NCBI GenBank assembly: GCA_036971475.1
Contig: JBAIZL010000003.1
Location: 90,118,042 to 90,182,041, forward strand
Origin: Prosapia bicincta
Lineage: Eukaryota; Arthropoda; Insecta; Hemiptera; Cercopidae
Direction of reading: 5' to 3'
DNA length: 64,000 bases
Positions 16,860 through 28,013 of the stretch are shown one piece after another (positions within the stretch are counted from its first letter, which is position 1; every line of letters begins with the position of its first letter). The translations under genes were made by a program, and so were the position numbers. The notes beneath the pieces are model-generated. The model made no database searches and was not told the DNA's origin. It saw nothing but the letters and a program-made list of their open reading frames with translations.

Positions 16860-18100
16860 GAGAGTAACTTAGAGCTAGGTAGGAAAAATTGAAATTCTTA
16901 AAATGTGCAAAATATAATCATAATCTAAAATTGTATGACATTGAATTTAGGTTAGGAATAAAATTATATTTGATTCCCTTAAAATACGCGGAGAGAGATT
17001 TTTTATAAGTTTTTGCCACACTGAGTAAATAGCGCTGCTATTTAATGTTATATGTGAAAAAGAACAGTAAATTAAATAAATTGGAAGAAATGTAGACAGA
17101 TAAATTATTAAAATGAAATTAAATTTAGACATTGCATTTAAAAAAATCGAGAAGAAATCAGTTAAGCAAATACAAACAGAATTGGGTCGAGATTAAAAAA
17201 ATAACAGACGATTACCATGACATCAGAGTTCCCATTGGGCGAAAATCCAAGATGCAAGTATGACATAGACAGTTTGGTTTTTAGAGAAGAAAGCGTGCTT
17301 CGTCGAGGTAACGAGGAAGAAAAGCGTCCCAACCGCCATAACGAGCAGTCGTGTTTTAACTTCTACTAATAAGTTATAATGCAACAGTAAATAGTGCTTC
17401 GATGTGATATGGAAGTGTAGAGATATTTGGGCAGATGCCCAAACATCCTTATAACATCATCTCGACCAAGAAAATTCCTAAACGCCGGACTTAGAGAATT
17501 TCACAGTCGCCATGCAGTGAAGAGACATCGGCACTTCAAGAAAGTTATGGACAATACCCAACAACCTACCAGTTTTGGAAGATACTTCTCGTTTTTGCAG
17601 TACAAGGTTATATGAACAATCTATTTTTTTCATAAATCTTTATTTCGAAATATATTAATTTCAAGCCAAAATTAAAGTAATATTGAATAGCCAAAGGGAG
17701 ATAAACGTCCCTTAGATGACCTAAATTAACTTATAAATATGCTAAATTGACTTTCCATTCAACCATTGGCCTGAAATGGGAAGTAGGTCTAATGTTATAA
17801 GGTAAAATGAAATATCCGATTTGGCTTTATTCTTAAATAACTAATAGAAATCATCTATTGACAATTACAGATAATTGGTAAAATGAGTGAATTAAATGAA
17901 GTTTGTAATAAAATGCATAGCCTACTGTAACTAGATATTAGACTAGAAACTTAAAATGGTTAATTATTAACAAGATAATGAGGTATTTAAAGTTTAACCT
18001 TGATAAACAAAATTATAGGCAAAATTAATTAAGATAATGTTAATTGGTTAAATGTTAGAATATACTACGAACTTTAGGTTTTTGATATTATCAGGAAAGA
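16860..18100. other. gene-free stretch
   Basis: AT-rich with short meaningless frames. A moderately GC-richer patch near 17,200-17,560 has a short open frame with no motif I recognise. Confidence 0.5.
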
Positions 18101-18102
18101 AT

Positions 18103-18146
<44 letters not shown>

Positions 18147-18150
<4 letters not shown>

Positions 18151-18336
18151 GTTAATATATTACTATTATAGTAATTTTATCCACCATTAAGTGCAATGAT
18201 TTTACCTTGTGTGATGAGGCCCCTCTCAGTGATTCGACAATGATCAAGTGACCGAAAGGTGCCTCATCACTCAAGGTAAAATCATTGCACTTAATGGTGG
18301 ATAAAATTACTTACAATAGTAATATATTAACTTCAT
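18147..18336. repeat. near-perfect palindrome flanked by TA and GT tracts
   Basis: Arms 18,147-18,220 and 18,261-18,336 match in inverted orientation almost base for base, around a 40-base spacer. A TA tract precedes it (18,108-18,147), and a TA then GT tract follows at 18,385-18,430. Such a layout fits a foldback or MITE-like element. GTGATGAGG in the arms is reminiscent of, but does not complete, a hammerhead core. Confidence 0.85.
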
Positions 18337-18430
18337 AAAGTCAGTGCAACGGAAAAACAATGTATAACGTAAACTATCAAGAATATATATATATATATAT
18401 ATGGGTGTGTGTGTGTGTGTGTGAGTGTGT

Positions 18431-21400
18431 CAATTGTCAATAATAATTTAGACTTAATAAGTAGACATATTCTACACTATTAACCTGAAACAAGATAGGC
18501 AGGTTAACTGTAATTTCAGGTTGGATAAAACATAAGATACAAAATCCTGTAAAAGTGCATAGACTATTTAATAATAAATTCAAATGTCAAATTAAAAAAA
18601 TATATATTTCAATTAGCTGTGTTTTTTATTTAAATAAAAAAATTATTTATAATAAAAAATGTGATAAAATAAATTCAATGAGTATCGAATTGTCGTCTTT
18701 AAGTCGAAAGTGTCTCTCAAAGATTTCCCTACCTCAAAAGGAGGTTAAAAGTCTTATAGGAGGCTAATTGGTGTTTGTAAAAAATTCAGGAGTTGGTTCC
18801 CCTGAGAGGTTTATTCCTTAAGATACAGGTTTCGAACAATGGTTCGTAGTCAAGGGGTAAACCATTACTTTCTTGTCGACAAGGAGGGGGTCAATGAGGT
18901 TAGGTGAGTTGAGATGACTAGAGGAGTTAGCCAGAGATTAGGGCAGAGACTGGCAGACTGGTAGAGTAAGCGATATTATTAATAGCTTAAATATATTATT
19001 TATACAATATATAAATACTAGATGTTTTTACAGAAATAAATGCATGTATATTGTTATATTCATCTCACAAGTATGTCATTTGACAAAAAGAAACATATTA
19101 AGTAAAATTAAGAACAACAAGGTTTTCCATCCTTTTAGGCGGTTTCTGACCACTATCAGTGTATACAATGTCGAAGTGCTATTACGACAATCGAAAACAT
19201 TTTGCCTTATTTAAGTTAAATAACATTATCATTTCATCAAGTTGGATATTCTTTTGGTAAAGACGTTATAATATTATCACAGGTTCCTTACCGCAGAGTT
19301 AAAATTACCAAGATTTTGGAAATATTACTAGTGTAAATGTAGTGTACAAATGTGTCATACAAACAATATAGGTGGCTTTTGAGATTTTATAGAAAGGTTA
19401 GACACTCTGGATGCATTTTATTGAGTTGGTTTATGGCTACAGTAAAACTTTATGAGATTCAGAGATACTAATGGAGTTTACTCACGTATACTCAAAGCCT
19501 GGGTCTAATGTTCCTGTAGATGTGGCCTTGGTTTATACGAATACCACAAGAATAGGAAATGCGTTAATATAAGGAGATTTTTACGTTTTAACGTGATTTC
19601 TAAGCCGTTGCCACTATTAACTTCCTTCTATCGGAGACACAGGCTAATGCCAAACCGTTGCAACAATGTGTAAGGGGAGAAATAAGAAAAGATAACTACT
19701 CTATGAAGGACGTAATGACCTACTGTTTGTTGCTGGTTGCAAGAGTGAAGGGCAGCTTGTATGTCTAGGATGTTAGTGACCTTAAACAGTTTTGTTCTTT
19801 TATGCTCTCAACTTGGGCCAATGCAAGTCGTATTTTGTTTGCAGCTTCCCTAATTTGGGCTATAAAAGTGTGTGATGAATTAGTGTTTCTTTGTTTGTAT
19901 TTTTCTGTTGTGAAGGTGTTTATTAACTGGAGCATAACTAAGAACGAAAAATCAGTTCGTTCAGCTACCCTTTCGTTTAACATAGTATTTGAAATGTTAC
20001 TGTAGTTTGTAGTCTATACATATATAAATCTATATGTTATTTATATGTACATAAATGTTAAATAAATATAATTTAATTCACTTTGTTTATAACGAAATGT
20101 TTTCAAGACGCTGCGATAAACAGAAAACTTTAATCCCAGCATTTCGAGAAATAAAAACATTTATACAATATAAGAAGAATAATGCGCTTTTAATCACAGG
20201 AGAGTTCAACCACTCGTCATCCATGAATAGATTTACGCAGTCATAATTACGAGATGTCTCGTATTTATGAGATTTATGTATTACTACTTAGCTAGAAAAA
20301 CCACAATCAGAAGAACAACATCACACATTTGGGACACGATGTAAAACGACAAGAATATTTATTAACAAATTAACATCATTCAATGGAAAAAAAATTATAT
20401 TACTAGAAATCAGATGTGGAAAAGATAGATGGTTTTTTTATCAAAAACCTTTTACTTTTTACTCGTTGGCAAAATATTGCAATGATAGGCTGATACTTTT
20501 GAAAAAAACTAGAACCTTAAATATGTAGGCCTCTGGTATAGTGTTAAGAATATGTTAGGTAGATCGAATAAAAAAAAAATCAATAGTGTAGCATCGAAAT
20601 AAGAAGAAAACAGAAATTATTCTAAAAATCAACTTCAATGCCGGGATGCCACGCAGACAGATATACAACTTTTCCACGCAGTAAGATGTTCTAAATTTTC
20701 TAAACCTCGCAAGTTATTCCGGGAACCTGTTGCTAATCCGATCTGTTACAAATGCAATTGTTTTATATAGTATTATAACTTTCGAAAGTTAAGAAAACAC
20801 AAGAAGAAGTAGGATTTAGGAAGTAATGGAACCCCAATGTATCACTTGCATTGCAAAGAACCTCCATCCTGATCTAATCGTCGCAGTCTCACTATTATTT
20901 CTTTTATTATAATATTGTATTTTTCGTAACCCTTTAATTTCAATATTTATATGACAAAAACATTTTGTATGCGAGTAAGGAATTATTTCTCAAATAATAA
21001 ATGTTAATAATAAACCAGTAATTTTAAAAAATAAATTGTTCTACCGAATGTAAATAAAGTACTTCGTGATAAAAAGTCGTTTATTATTATTTCCTTTTCT
21101 TTATAATAATTGATTTATGGCGAATATTTTTAACCAGTTTCTGTATTTATAATAATAAATTTGTAATTCTCTTCACTAATTTTTCCAAATAATTTTAGGG
21201 TTGGTGCATGTGGCTAACTAAAATACGGACAACACTTTTATCTTTCGCTGTAGGTTACGATACGGATCGAGGCTATCTCGCTTAATCGAAAGCTCGGATA
21301 GCAGGGAGTATTTCGAAAATTGATAAGTAAACCCACATTAAATTGGTGAAATAGATGGGGAAATGGTCAAAGATGTAAGAAATGTATTATAAAAGGAAAA

Positions 21401-21785
21401 ATGAGGTAAATTAAAGTACAAAATGTACAAAATTCATAAATTATAAACATATCTTTACGTCATTGTTCAAAGAGCATGACGAAGGCCAAACGTACATAGG
21501 CACTTTATATTTCGTCGACTATTTCGGTTAATCCGGGACTCGGTTAATCGGAGCACGAATAATCGAGGATTTTATTTACTACATATTATCGTAAAGTATA
21601 ATAGCAATTGATGGATTAACGAAACCTTCGAAGTTAATCCCTGAATAAATAAAATAAAAATCTTATTCACAAAAGAACTAATGATGATCAAAGCTTTCAA
21701 AATATTAACTTTTTTATGGCAGTGTTGGTAACGCAATAATCATTAAAGTCTAAATAAAATACACTTTTATCGCAAATACTTCTTA
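18431..21785. other. gene-free stretch
   Basis: No supported gene. Two short overlapping opposite frames near 19,765-20,005 have no recognisable motif. Sequence near 21,290-21,330 and 21,530-21,570 shows TTAATCG(A/G)A-type words reminiscent of pogo/Tigger termini, but I cannot confirm an element. Confidence 0.5.
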
Positions 21786-21789
21786 CTTA

Positions 21790-22445
21790 CTAGCCAACGC
21801 CCACCCTTGGCTGTTGAGCCATTTGGTGACGCGCTGACCAGTATAGTCGAACCAGTGGGTCATCATCATCTCCGGAATCTTCGAGCGCGCTGCACTTCAT
21901 CAGATAATCTGCATCCATCGTATCGTGTCCACAGAGAGGGCATTCTGGTGTTGGGAGCACACCGATGCGATGTAGATGGGCGGCCAGGTAGTCATGGCCG
22001 GTTTGCATTCTGAACTTGGCAACGCCTGCAGCTCGTGGAAGTCTGTGGTCGATGGGCCCTGTGCTGACTAGGTTTTAACATTTTCTTCTTGCTGATTGCT
22101 GTGTGAGGTGTAGTTTGCTGGCCCGGTCGATAGTTGCATTGATGAGGGCTTTGCAGCGAAGGCATGCATATTGGTTGTGCCATGGATGTGCCTTTTTTGG
22201 CCAGAAAGTCTGCCCTCTCATTTTCATAGATGCCAACATGGCTTGCGATCCATTGTAAAGCTATAAGCCAACCCCCATTCGCCAGGTGTTCCAGGGCTTT
22301 TCTTGTCTCCATTGTTCTTTTGCAGTCTGTATCTGTATTGCGCGATATGTTACGGATAGCCGCTTGTGAATCGACGAAGAAAACTGCCTGTGTAGGGGCT
22401 ATTTTGTTTAGTTCTGCGGCTGCTGTTTTTATCGCTAAGAATTGA
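21790..22445 (-). pseudogene. LINE fragment, RNase H and C-terminal zinc-knuckle region
   Basis: Minus-strand frames give an RNase H segment with FVDSQAAIRNIS (catalytic Asp block) and WIASHVGIYENERADFLAKK (HxGxxxNExAD block). In another frame a C-terminal piece has HLHRIG and CPLCGHDTMDADYLMKCSAL, the cysteine/histidine motif after RNase H in R1- and Jockey-related LINEs. At least one frameshift separates the two pieces. No reverse transcriptase precedes it, so it is a truncated relic. Confidence 0.85.
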
Positions 22446-22449
22446 AACA

Positions 22450-23425
22450 GTAAATATATTGTACACTAAAAATGAAATAGAAAGATGGCCATAGACCTAT
22501 TGCTATTGCACCATACTATTATCCTGATGGTTCAAAAATTTCATTTTCCTCTTCCTATTATATAGGCTCTGCAGGGCCCATATGATAGAACAACAAGCCA
22601 GAAGGTAAATAGAATTATATAACTTTAAAAACATTGTGAAATAAAAGTAATTTGAGAAAATAATAAGAATAATCCACTTTCATATTGCGGGAGAGTTTTA
22701 TAGCACGTTATCTATGAATAGATTCATGCAATCATAACTATTTAAAATTTGTAACCGTAAATGCTCCAATGCGATTATGTTATGTTTTATATAGAAATAT
22801 AATATTACAAGTTTTATCTCGTAGTTTTTGCATTTTCAAACCCATGTGGACTTGAGGTTTTAATTAAAATATACAAAATGAGAGGCAAGATAAGTTTAGA
22901 TTCGCTTCCCGCTCTTGTAGAGCTCATATATTTGGAATTTATTTTAACAAGTGAGGCTTTTGTTACTAATATCCCATTGCTTTAAATATTCGCAAAAACA
23001 ACACCGTGGCGTCTGCGGAAACATTTGGAGACGAGATTTCAATATAAAAGGTTCCAATGGCTTTCGTTAATAATTTGCTAAGTTACCTTTATTAAAAGTT
23101 ATTGAACGATATTCAGAGAGAAAATCTCTCATCGGATGGTTTTTAATCTCAATTTATTAATTTTGTTTGAGTATTTTTAAAAAGACGTTACATTAAAGGT
23201 AAATTTTCGTGATTTCGTATTTAGGAAATATTTATTAAACTGAAAATAAAAATGAAAGTTATTTATGGATTTTGTATCTGGGTTTTCCTTTGTGGCGTTT
23301 CGGTTCAGCAATAGTAACACTTTTTCAGCTGTAAGTACTCTTTCGTGAACAAAACGTAATTAGGATTTGCTGGACAGGAATATTCTTGCTTGTTACCGAT
23401 TCCCCTCACCAGAATGCGCCGCTGT
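22450..23425. other. gene-free stretch between two LINE relics
   Basis: AT-rich, with no motif or repeat structure that I can support. Confidence 0.5.
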
Positions 23426-23429
23426 GTGG

Positions 23430-24649
23430 AACTTACGGACGTTAAACCGTATTTGATTCATACAGACCGATAAGCTTGTTGAATACGATGGGCAAGGTAT
23501 TTGAAAAAATTTTGCTCAAACGTATCAACAAGCATATCCATACACACAACATACTGAGGCCAGAGCAATTTGGCTTTAGGACAAACAATCGGCTACGCAT
23601 CAGCTGATGAGAGTGGTGGAGCAGGAGCATGCAACCAAGGGTTTCAACAATTACAGCTCGACTGGGATAGTCTTCCTGGACATTGAAAAGATCTTTGACC
23701 GGGGCTGGCACAACGGGCTCCTAGTGAAACTACGTTAATATGAATTTCCAGACGGGCTTATACACCTAGTTAGCTCATACCTGTCCAACCGTAAGTTTAG
23801 GGTTGATATAGATCAAGCTCAATATGCACTACGGACCATAGGGGCCATAGGGCTCAATTATTGGGCCCGTATTGTTCAAAATCTACATCAATGATATACC
23901 GACAACACTCAACACACTAGTGGCTATATTTGCAGATGACACCGCGTTATCCACTCAGTTATGGAAACTACATCTAATACACTTATATTTACAGGACCAT
24001 CTTACAGTACTAGAATCATGGCTGAGCTACTGGAGAGTTAGGATGAACGTGGCCAAGTGCCAGGCTTTGCTTCTCTCCAAACGTATGACACACCAACTCA
24101 ACACACCACTAAAACTATTAGGCGAGGACATTCACTGTGGGAACCAGGTAAAATATCTGGGAGTCATACTCGACAGAGGCCTGACTTGGGACCCTCACAT
24201 TACCAACACGTTAAAAAAAGCAACAATTAGATTAACACAACTATATCCTATGCTTAACGGAACAAGCCTACTTTCATTACGGGCGGCCACTATTATATAC
24301 GTATCTATGTTGCACAGCATACACTTACGCATCACCCGCCTGGGGCTATGCAGGCAACACGCGCACACGCAGACGACAGTTATTCCAAAACAAGGTTTTG
24401 CGAATAATCACGAAGGCACCTAGATGTACAAGATTAACACTGATTCACACTGACTTAAAAGTGCCTTTCATCAAACAACACCTCCGACACTTAGCAACAA
24501 AGTTCTACGAACAGACTCACGCACATACAACATCCACACTTATTTCCTCACTGGGTAGATATGACCCCACCCAACACATACAGACGGCCGTTGTCGTTAC
24601 TGACCGCCTAGCTCACTCCATAACACCAAAAATAAAATATACATACTAA
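23430..24649 (+). pseudogene. Jockey-like LINE reverse transcriptase relic
   Basis: Plus-strand frames in order: YRPISLLNTMGKVFEKILL and LRPEQFGFR (fingers, around 23,460-23,590); FLDIEKIFDR (palm motif A region, the usual catalytic D retained); FADDTALS (motif C, FADD in place of the common YADD, near 23,930); then VKYLGVILDRGLTWDPHI, and QNKVLRIITKAP with a downstream IHTDLKVPFI block. That order is typical of Jockey-clade non-LTR elements. Frame changes near 23,590, 23,730-23,870 and 24,400 inactivate it. The 5' endonuclease part is absent. It ends about 80 bases before the Polinton. Confidence 0.9.
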
Positions 24650-24724
24650 TGAATTCTGCTTCACAGTTATGTTCCAGGTGACTCAGGGGCACATCTCCAG
24701 GGCCGTAGGTTAACCCCAACGGAA

Positions 24725-24730
24725 GTACTA
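24725..24730 (+). repeat. target-site duplication, left copy (GTACTA)
   Basis: GTACTA immediately precedes the left TIR and is repeated exactly after the right TIR. Six-base duplications are the hallmark of Polinton integration by a retroviral-type integrase. Confidence 0.93.
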
Positions 24731-25172
24731 AGTAGTAATGGGTATACTTTATCCCCCCAATGAGAGAGCAGTATTTCTTACCCCCACCCCTTCCTAAGCC
24801 CCGCCCCTTTTGTTTGATAGGTCGATGGTGATGAAGATGGCGTCGACGCCCCGCCCCTGGTGCTGGTGGAGGAGCGGAAGGGCCATCTTGTTCTGGTGAT
24901 GACGTGAGTTTGGAAAAAATATAATTCTTGGTTGGGGAATGGAACCTAGGACGTTTGGTTTGCTGGCGTGTGACGCTAGCGACTGAGCTACGAGTCGTTC
25001 AGTTGTGTGTTACTGTATGATGGGGGTACAAGTAGGTCTTGGGAATGTTGGAAATTTCGGTAGTATAAAATAAGAGTAATACGTGTATTTTAATAAATAT
25101 GAATTTATTGTCTCAAAAAATAAAAATGTATTGACAAGGACAAATACGTAATTTAAATACAATATATATAAC
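24731..25172 (+). repeat. Polinton terminal inverted repeat, left
   Basis: Inverted copy of 46,373-46,815. Differences seen: a C/T change in the CCCCAC(C/T)CCTT block, a G/A change in GATG(G/A)TGATG, and a TA-length difference at the inner edge. It contains GC boxes (CCCCGCCCC), a tRNA-like pol III promoter pair and, on the minus strand, an AATAAA at about 25,103-25,108 that can end the RING transcript. Confidence 0.97.
24930..25000 (-). promoter_or_regulatory. tRNA-like pol III promoter (A and B boxes) in left TIR
   Basis: On the minus strand, TAGCTCAGTCG (24,990-24,980) fits the A-box consensus fully and GGTTCCATTCC (24,946-24,936) fits the B-box with one mismatch, 33 bases apart as in tRNA genes. 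It points outward, toward the element end. Stems look too weak for a working tRNA, so this is a tRNA-like or SINE-like module. The mirror copy is in the right TIR. Confidence 0.7.
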
Positions 25173-25236
25173 AATAATTTTAAGTCTGAATTTAGAGGGA
25201 AGACTTCATTAACGAATACTATGATAATTTAAACAA

Positions 25237-26668
25237 TTATTCCAGGTTTAGAAATAGTCGGTAGCGTCTGTCAGCAGGTTTCCTGCATATGGGACACCTC
25301 TGCACCCTTTCCGCACACTGGTTGCAATACACGTGACCGCAGGGTATGATGGCAGTGCATGGTGGTCTTTCTAAGCAGACAGTACAGTCTGCTATACGGT
25401 AGCCGCTGTTTCGGTCTCCGTCGTTCTGCTCTTCTGATGTTCTCTGTTTCAACATACAAAACAAAGAAGATAATTTATATTATTGTAAATGAATAGCATA
25501 AATATCAGTTTTTACAAATTGTAAAACTTACGGCTACGAATGAAGGGATTCGATCGGCCATTATAGCCTCCGCTTCAGCGACAGCCACTCTTCTTCGGCC
25601 CTCTTCAAGAAGTTTGTCCAGATCGCTCATCATGATCCTCCATACGCCGACTGCGTAGAAGTTTTGTTCATATCCGTCTCTTTGAAACGCTGTCTCTAAG
25701 TCTGATACTAGCCTTTTTAGTATCTGCAGTGCATCAGCCGATACGTTACGAGCTGCAGTTGCACGTGCATTTCCCACAGCCGTCTAAGAAAATTAGAAAT
25801 GAAATTCATTTATAATCCTTTGATAGTACAGCTATTATCATCGTACAATAAAACTTACCGAATATTGAGGAGGATATCTTGTCCTACTTCCTAAGCAAAG
25901 GAAACAGTCAATACGAGAATGCTCGTGTCCTTGTATGTGTTGCAATTCCTCCTCTAGTTCACCCGAATGAGACGCTCGATCTCTGAGTCTATTTACAACG
26001 TGATTTAATAATGCAGCCTATAAAATACAATTTATTTTAGTAATGAAAAATAAGAAGATAACAGTAAAAATTCATTAAGAATACAATAATCACCGGTGTT
26101 GGGTGGTCGGTGTTGCTACGATCAGCCAAAGGTCCTCTGGTTCTAGACGGAGTGTTTGTTCCCTGAAAGAAAAACGCTTATTAGATGAAACTGTTAATAA
26201 TCTAAATTGTTTGGAAACAGTAAAGGTAGTTCATTAATAATCACCGATGTTGGGTGGGCGGTGTTGCTACGATCAGTCAAAGGTACTCTAGGAGGAGTCG
26301 TAATGTGTGTTTCCTGAAAGGAAAAAAGCTTATTAGATATGAAAATGAAACTGTTAATAATCTAAATTGTTTATAATTACCTGTGACGTAGTCTCCCTGC
26401 TGGGATCAACCATCGATTGGCGTCTATGGTACGGTGTCCATGCAGCCCTTCGTAATATTGATGGGCTACGTCTGTTACGATCGATTTCGTTAGTATGATT
26501 GTCTAATTCTTCCCAAATGCCCGTTTCATCGTAGCTAGAATCATCGTTGTTTGTTGTGTCATTAGACTGAAAATCAATGAAAAATTGCAATAACGAAACA
26601 TAAAAACTTTAACAAAAGAAAACACGCTATTTCATACTCACCTCTGATTGATTTCGTCTATCGGTCAT
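25237..26668 (-). CDS. spliced RING-finger protein (putative E3 ubiquitin ligase), 7 exons
   Basis: The gene reads on the minus strand with exons 26,668-26,642, 26,566-26,381, 26,313-26,245, 26,162-26,094, 26,017-25,859, 25,783-25,532 and 25,443-25,237. Every intron starts GT, ends AG and lies in phase 0, and the frame stays open across about 322 codons. The last exon encodes a C-terminal RING: CTVCLERPP, PCGHVYCNQC and CPICRKP, close in style to the RINGs of IAP proteins, but no BIR domain precedes it. The rest is hydrophilic with no motif I recognise. Exons 3 and 4 are duplicates, both 69 bases and ending near RSNT(A/D)HPT. The start is the ATG at 26,668, giving a nine-residue first exon. 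A poly(A) signal is supplied by the TIR. Function in ubiquitin transfer is inferred from the RING only. Confidence 0.85.
26094..26313 (-). repeat. tandemly duplicated exon in the RING gene
   Basis: Exons 26,313-26,245 and 26,162-26,094 are both 69 bases, both phase 0, and share the core CTGATCGTAGCAACACCG plus similar flanking intron ends (CTTTC(C)...CAG and GGTGATTATT). The intron following each copy is also similar, so a unit of about 150 bp was duplicated. The coding frame is preserved, adding 23 residues. Confidence 0.88.
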
Positions 26669-26749
26669 AGTGTTTCTGAAATAAATCGATAGTTTCTGAA
26701 ATATATCGATAATTAAGTATTTGTTTAAAAGAGTATTCGTTAATCAAGT

Positions 26750-27070
26750 CAGCTCCCCCCCCCGTGGGATGAACTCTAATAGTTCGTCCCAGTGAAAACA
26801 TCGTATTTCCATTATCACCATGTCTTACCGAAATTTCTCCAACTCCGGAAGAATCTTTCACTATAGCAGTATCGTTTCGGAAAAAAGTAGTCTTTTTTAT
26901 ATCGTCATCAAAGTCAACTTGAACAGATTAACGGTTGTTACGAGCACAGGTAATACCGTATTCTTTATTCAACGCCAACGACTTTAAAGGCACCAAAATT
27001 CGCTCGTAAACCGGAACCGCTCAAGCCAGCTCCCCGTGGGACGAACTCTAATAGTTCGTCCCAGTGAAAA
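26750..27070. repeat. duplicated hairpin module next to the small minus-strand gene
   Basis: A 25-base self-complementary sequence at 27,038-27,062 (10-bp stem, 5-base loop CTAAT; stem GGGACGAACT) is repeated at 26,766-26,790 with one changed stem base. Both copies sit in the same context: an AGCTCCCC...GTGGG lead and CAGTGAAAACA tail. They lie downstream of the intact and decayed gene copies, so a role as a 3' processing or terminator hairpin is possible. Confidence 0.75.
26801..27020 (-). pseudogene. decayed partial duplicate of the gene at 27,144-27,464
   Basis: This block aligns with about 27,150-27,412 of the neighbouring gene: shared landmarks are TTTCTCCAACTCCGGAAGA, AGTAGTCTTTTTTATATCGT and GCTCGTAAACCGGAACCGC. 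It has lost short segments and the 5' end with the start codon, so the frame is broken. Together with the adjoining hairpin module this marks a local tandem duplication in which only one gene copy survived. Confidence 0.85.
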
Positions 27071-27143
27071 CAGCTCCATCCACGCTGTGATCAGTGGTGA
27101 CCACTCCATTAAAATATGTCACCCCCTTGAAAATAAATAAGAT

Positions 27144-27464
27144 TTACGGCCGTATTTCCATTATCACCGTCTTACCGACATGACGTGTAATGACAAATTT
27201 GCATTTCTCCAACTCCGGAAGATCGGAATCTTGCACTATAGCGGTATACCGTTTCGGAAAAAAAGTAGTCTTTTTTATATCGTCGTCATCAAAGTCAACC
27301 TGAATAGACGAGCCATGAATGGTTGTTACGAGTTTCGCACAGATAATGCCGTATTCTTTATTCAACGCCAACGACTTTAACGACACCAAAATTCGCTCGT
27401 AAACCGGAACCGCATTGAACCGGTTAACTGTCGAATTTTCGGAGAGCTGACTTGCAGTATTCAT
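27144..27464 (-). CDS. small Polinton protein of unknown function
   Basis: A frame of 106 codons from the ATG at 27,464 (an upstream in-frame ATG at 27,491 would give 115). It is preceded by a minus-strand TATA box near 27,541-27,550 and an initiator-like CATCAGTC near 27,510-27,520, so it is likely expressed from the divergent promoter shared with polymerase. The product is mixed beta-strand-like with an acidic stretch FDDDD in the middle and a hydrophobic tail ending VIMEIRP. I recognise no domain. A second, dead copy lies just downstream, which argues that the sequence was once amplified. A small nucleic-acid-associated early protein is conceivable but not shown. Confidence 0.7.
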   Translation of the reverse strand: MNTASQLSENSTVNRFNAVPVYERILVSLKSLALNKEYGIICAKLVTTIHGSSIQVDFDDDDIKKTTFFPKRYTAIVQDSDLPELEKCKFVITRHVGKTVIMEIRP

Positions 27465-27491
27465 AATTAAGATAAAACACTCACAACGCAC

Positions 27492-28013
27492 CTAACTGCA
27501 AAGCGCTGAAGACTGATGCTCTCTGTATGTTGGTACCGGCTTATATACTGTGCAACTCCCCACGCGTCCTCTGTGTAGTTGCCCAAAGCGGCTGTGTCAC
27601 GCAACAGAAAGTTTAGAAATCATTGACCTTTTCCCACACTCGAGGTTGTGCCGTGTGAAATCGTTGAACTTTCACTCCCACTCGCGGTCGTGCAGTGAAA
27701 GGATTAGAAATCGCTGACCTACTTTCACTCCTACTCGCGGCCGTGCAGTGATTAGAAATCGCTGGCCTATGTCTCCCACTCTAAACAGGTTGCTATATAA
27801 ACCCGTATATTACAGGTAGGACAGTATACTCCGGTCTCATTCAGACTGCAAAGAGGTAAGTGTGATTGTTATTCTATCTCTGTTTCTAATAAACAGTTAG
27901 CTATATAACAGTTAGCACAGTATACTCGGGTCTCATTCTGACTGCAAAGAGGTAAGTGTGATTGTTATCCTATCTCTGTTTCTAATTTGACTTCTTAAAA
28001 TAAAACCTATATT
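27492..28013. promoter_or_regulatory. divergent promoter with duplicated modules
   Basis: The gap separates the minus-strand small gene from polymerase. On the minus strand TATATAAG lies near 27,541-27,550. On the plus strand, two tandem modules (about 27,790-27,885 and 27,899-27,985) each carry GCTATATAA, ACAGTATACTC, GGTCTCATTC and GACTGCAAAGAGGTAAGTGT. Upstream of them a 45-60-base unit with ACTCGCGG(T/C)CGTGCAGTGA and TTAGAAATCGCTG is repeated about three times. This looks like enhancer-like repeats plus a duplicated core promoter. GAG|GTAAGTGT is also a good splice-donor match, so an untranslated first exon may have been duplicated. Confidence 0.7.
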
